A stretch of DNA of 6,767 bases from an uncultured Eubacteriales bacterium. Lineage in GTDB: Bacteria; Bacillota; Clostridia; Christensenellales; UBA1242. The DNA lies in NCBI GenBank assembly GCA_900556185.1, contig USNN01000049.1:1-6767 (forward strand), read 5' to 3'. A program made the translations under genes and the position numbers. This document shows positions 6,027 to 6,767 of the stretch, piece by piece. The notes under the pieces were generated by a model that was given only the letters and a program-made list of their open reading frames with translations, had not been told where the DNA came from and searched no databases. Numbering within the stretch: position 1 is the first letter of the stretch; each line of letters opens with the position of its first letter.

Positions 6027-6117
6027 ATTACGGATGACTATAATTATAATTGATAATTTTATTTTTATGTGCAAAACCCGACATCTTTAAATTGCCTTAT
6101 TGCCCATTCAATCTAAT

Positions 6118-6396
6118 CTATTTCATTATAATTTTAAACTCATTTGAAAATTCTTTTTCTGTGTCTTTAAATCGTTCTATTATATAGCCTAACACTTTCT
6201 TGTTATACTCATTTTCCACTCTGTTAAAACCAATAAACATAATTTCACACGGCGATTCTACAAACCCTGTTAGTATATCCCACAATACAGGCGGATTTTT
6301 GCCGAGCCAATCAGGCAAATTCATTTTCTTTTGTATAATATCATAAAATTCTTCAGCCCATTCTAATTCATTTCTATTAAATTCATACTTAATCAT
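6118..6396 (-). CDS. barstar-family ribonuclease inhibitor, orphan
   Basis: Barstar proteins bind and block barnase-type secreted ribonucleases inside the producing cell; family members also serve as immunity proteins. Seen: 92 residues, the size of barstar (~90). The family core is LPDWLGKNPPVLWDILTGF (27-45), which lines up with barstar PEYYGENLDALWDCLTGW, and the C-terminal half ends in the beta strand FKIIM. By that alignment barstar Asp39 and Glu76, which contact barnase, are kept (D40, E74), Tyr29 is Trp30, and Asp35 is replaced by Pro36, so the target may differ from barnase. The ATG at 6396 is supported by AGGTG, about 8 nt upstream. No ribonuclease gene lies upstream (tRNA) or downstream (lipoprotein) in the window, so this is an unpaired inhibitor. 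It could be a remnant of a toxin cassette or protect against a neighbour's toxin. Confidence 0.85.
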   Translation of the reverse strand: MIKYEFNRNELEWAEEFYDIIQKKMNLPDWLGKNPPVLWDILTGFVESPCEIMFIGFNRVENEYNKKVLGYIIERFKDTEKEFSNEFKIIMK

Positions 6397-6421
6397 AAAT
6401 TTACACCTACTTCAGCGACAA

Positions 6422-6430
6422 ATTTTATCA
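6422..6430 (-). promoter_or_regulatory. candidate extended -10 for the barstar-like gene
   Basis: Minus-strand TGATAAAAT, identical to the extended -10 of the holB promoter (3773-3781), about 26 bp upstream of the ATG. No convincing -35 at 16-18 bp, so the call is tentative. Confidence 0.35.
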
Positions 6431-6610
6431 TTACCATTTTTAGAAATATTAACACAATTTAATTTTATAAACAAAAAAATCACTTGGGGAATATTAAATT
6501 ATAAATTTATTTTTAAAATTAAACCATTTTTTGTCTTAGCAAAAGCATCATTTGCATTAGCAAATATTTTTGCGTAGCAATATCACTGAACAATACGGTT
6601 TATTTTCATT

Positions 6611-6652
6611 GAAAAAAAGAAGGAAAGTCACAAAACTTTCCTTCCTTTTTTC
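6611..6652 (-). terminator. intrinsic terminator of the tRNA-Lys transcript
   Basis: An 18-bp stem with one A-C mismatch and a 6-nt loop (6629-6634). On the minus strand the GC-containing part GGAAGGAAAGT pairs with ACTTTCCTTC and is followed by a run of seven T. It starts 1 nt past the CCA end of the tRNA. Confidence 0.85.
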
Positions 6653-6653
6653 T

Positions 6654-6729
6654 TGGTGGGCCATCGGGGACTCGAACCCCGGACAAACAGATTAAGAGTC
6701 TGCTGCTCTACCAACTGAGCTAATGGCCC
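6654..6729 (-). tRNA. tRNA-Lys (anticodon CTT)
   Basis: Read on the minus strand, the 76-nt sequence folds as a canonical cloverleaf. The acceptor GGGCCAT pairs fully with ATGGCCC. The D arm is GCTC/GAGC with loop AGTTGGTA. The anticodon stem GCAGA/TCTGT holds the loop CTCTTAA with anticodon CTT at 34-36 (reads AAG). The T arm is CGGGG/CCCCG with loop TTCGAGT. A73 and the CCA end are encoded in the DNA. No intron and no mismatch except one G-T pair at the top of the anticodon stem. It stands alone here, though further tRNAs may lie beyond the window edge. Confidence 0.97.
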
Positions 6730-6749
6730 ATAAAACTTATAACATATGA

Positions 6750-6755
6750 ATTATA
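6750..6755 (-). promoter_or_regulatory. candidate -10 box of tRNA-Lys
   Basis: Minus-strand TATAAT, 20 nt before the first tRNA base, would give a 5' leader of about 14 nt. Its -35 would fall outside the window. A 9-bp repeat ATGTTATAA overlaps it (6751-6759) and recurs at 6737-6745. Confidence 0.4.
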
Positions 6756-6767
6756 ACATATTTTTTT

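Noticed and set aside
6551..6564. Small hairpin TTTGC-ATTA-GCAAA
   Set aside because: A 5-bp stem without a T-tract or conserved context is expected by chance in this sequence.
6499..6609. A small protein or selenoprotein read through the TGA at 6583-6585
   Set aside because: The ATG lies next to the tRNA terminator with no ribosome binding site, and I see no hairpin typical of a bacterial SECIS directly after the TGA.
1..6767. CRISPR array, insertion sequence, phage or restriction genes
   Set aside because: No regularly spaced repeats, no transposase- or integrase-like frame and no target-site duplications were found on either strand.

Overview
The window reads as an AT-rich chromosomal segment of a low-GC Gram-positive bacterium (Bacillota, probably an uncultured or host-associated lineage). 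The reasons are the Bacillus/Clostridium-type cluster holB-ricT-ferredoxin-trmN6, a probable SpoIIM homologue, strong AGGAGG-type ribosome binding sites, a lipoprotein with a Gram-positive-style MBG/beta-helix layout, and a tRNA-Lys with encoded CCA. Every gene I can support lies on the minus strand, so the window is best read from right to left.

Right end (6767 to 6000): tRNA-Lys(CTT) with a strong hairpin terminator, then a small barstar-family gene with no ribonuclease partner in view. An intergenic stretch of about 215 bp follows, with a long AT-rich palindrome, a clear -10 box and three copies of an 8-bp motif (TTATGTGC). Centre right (5902 to 4466): a single-gene unit for a secreted lipoprotein, closed by a good intrinsic terminator. 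Centre (4431 to 1725): a five-pass membrane protein resembling SpoIIM, then a tightly packed operon of DNA polymerase III delta' subunit (holB), the PSP1/RicT Fe-S protein, a 57-residue 2[4Fe-4S] ferredoxin that is easily missed, and the first ~111 codons of a TrmN6-type tRNA methyltransferase. ricT overlaps holB by 13 nt, ferredoxin follows ricT by 5 nt, and trmN6 follows ferredoxin by 1 nt.

Left end (1727 to 33): the trmN6 reading frame stops resembling a methyltransferase before its NPPY catalytic motif and continues without a stop into an apparently complete MurC (UDP-N-acetylmuramate-L-alanine ligase). This junction near 1390 is the most notable point of the window. It is either a genuine deletion or translocation that put murC under the holB operon, or a chimeric join made during assembly at a short shared sequence. 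The weaker strand skew of the murC part suggests that it comes from another chromosomal context.

The holB-ricT-ferredoxin-trmN6 group combines replication (clamp loader), RNA processing or development (RicT) and tRNA modification, which is the ordinary conserved neighbourhood. The inserted ferredoxin next to the cysteine-rich RicT is the most suggestive functional pairing. I see no CRISPR array, transposase, phage gene or obviously new multi-gene system.
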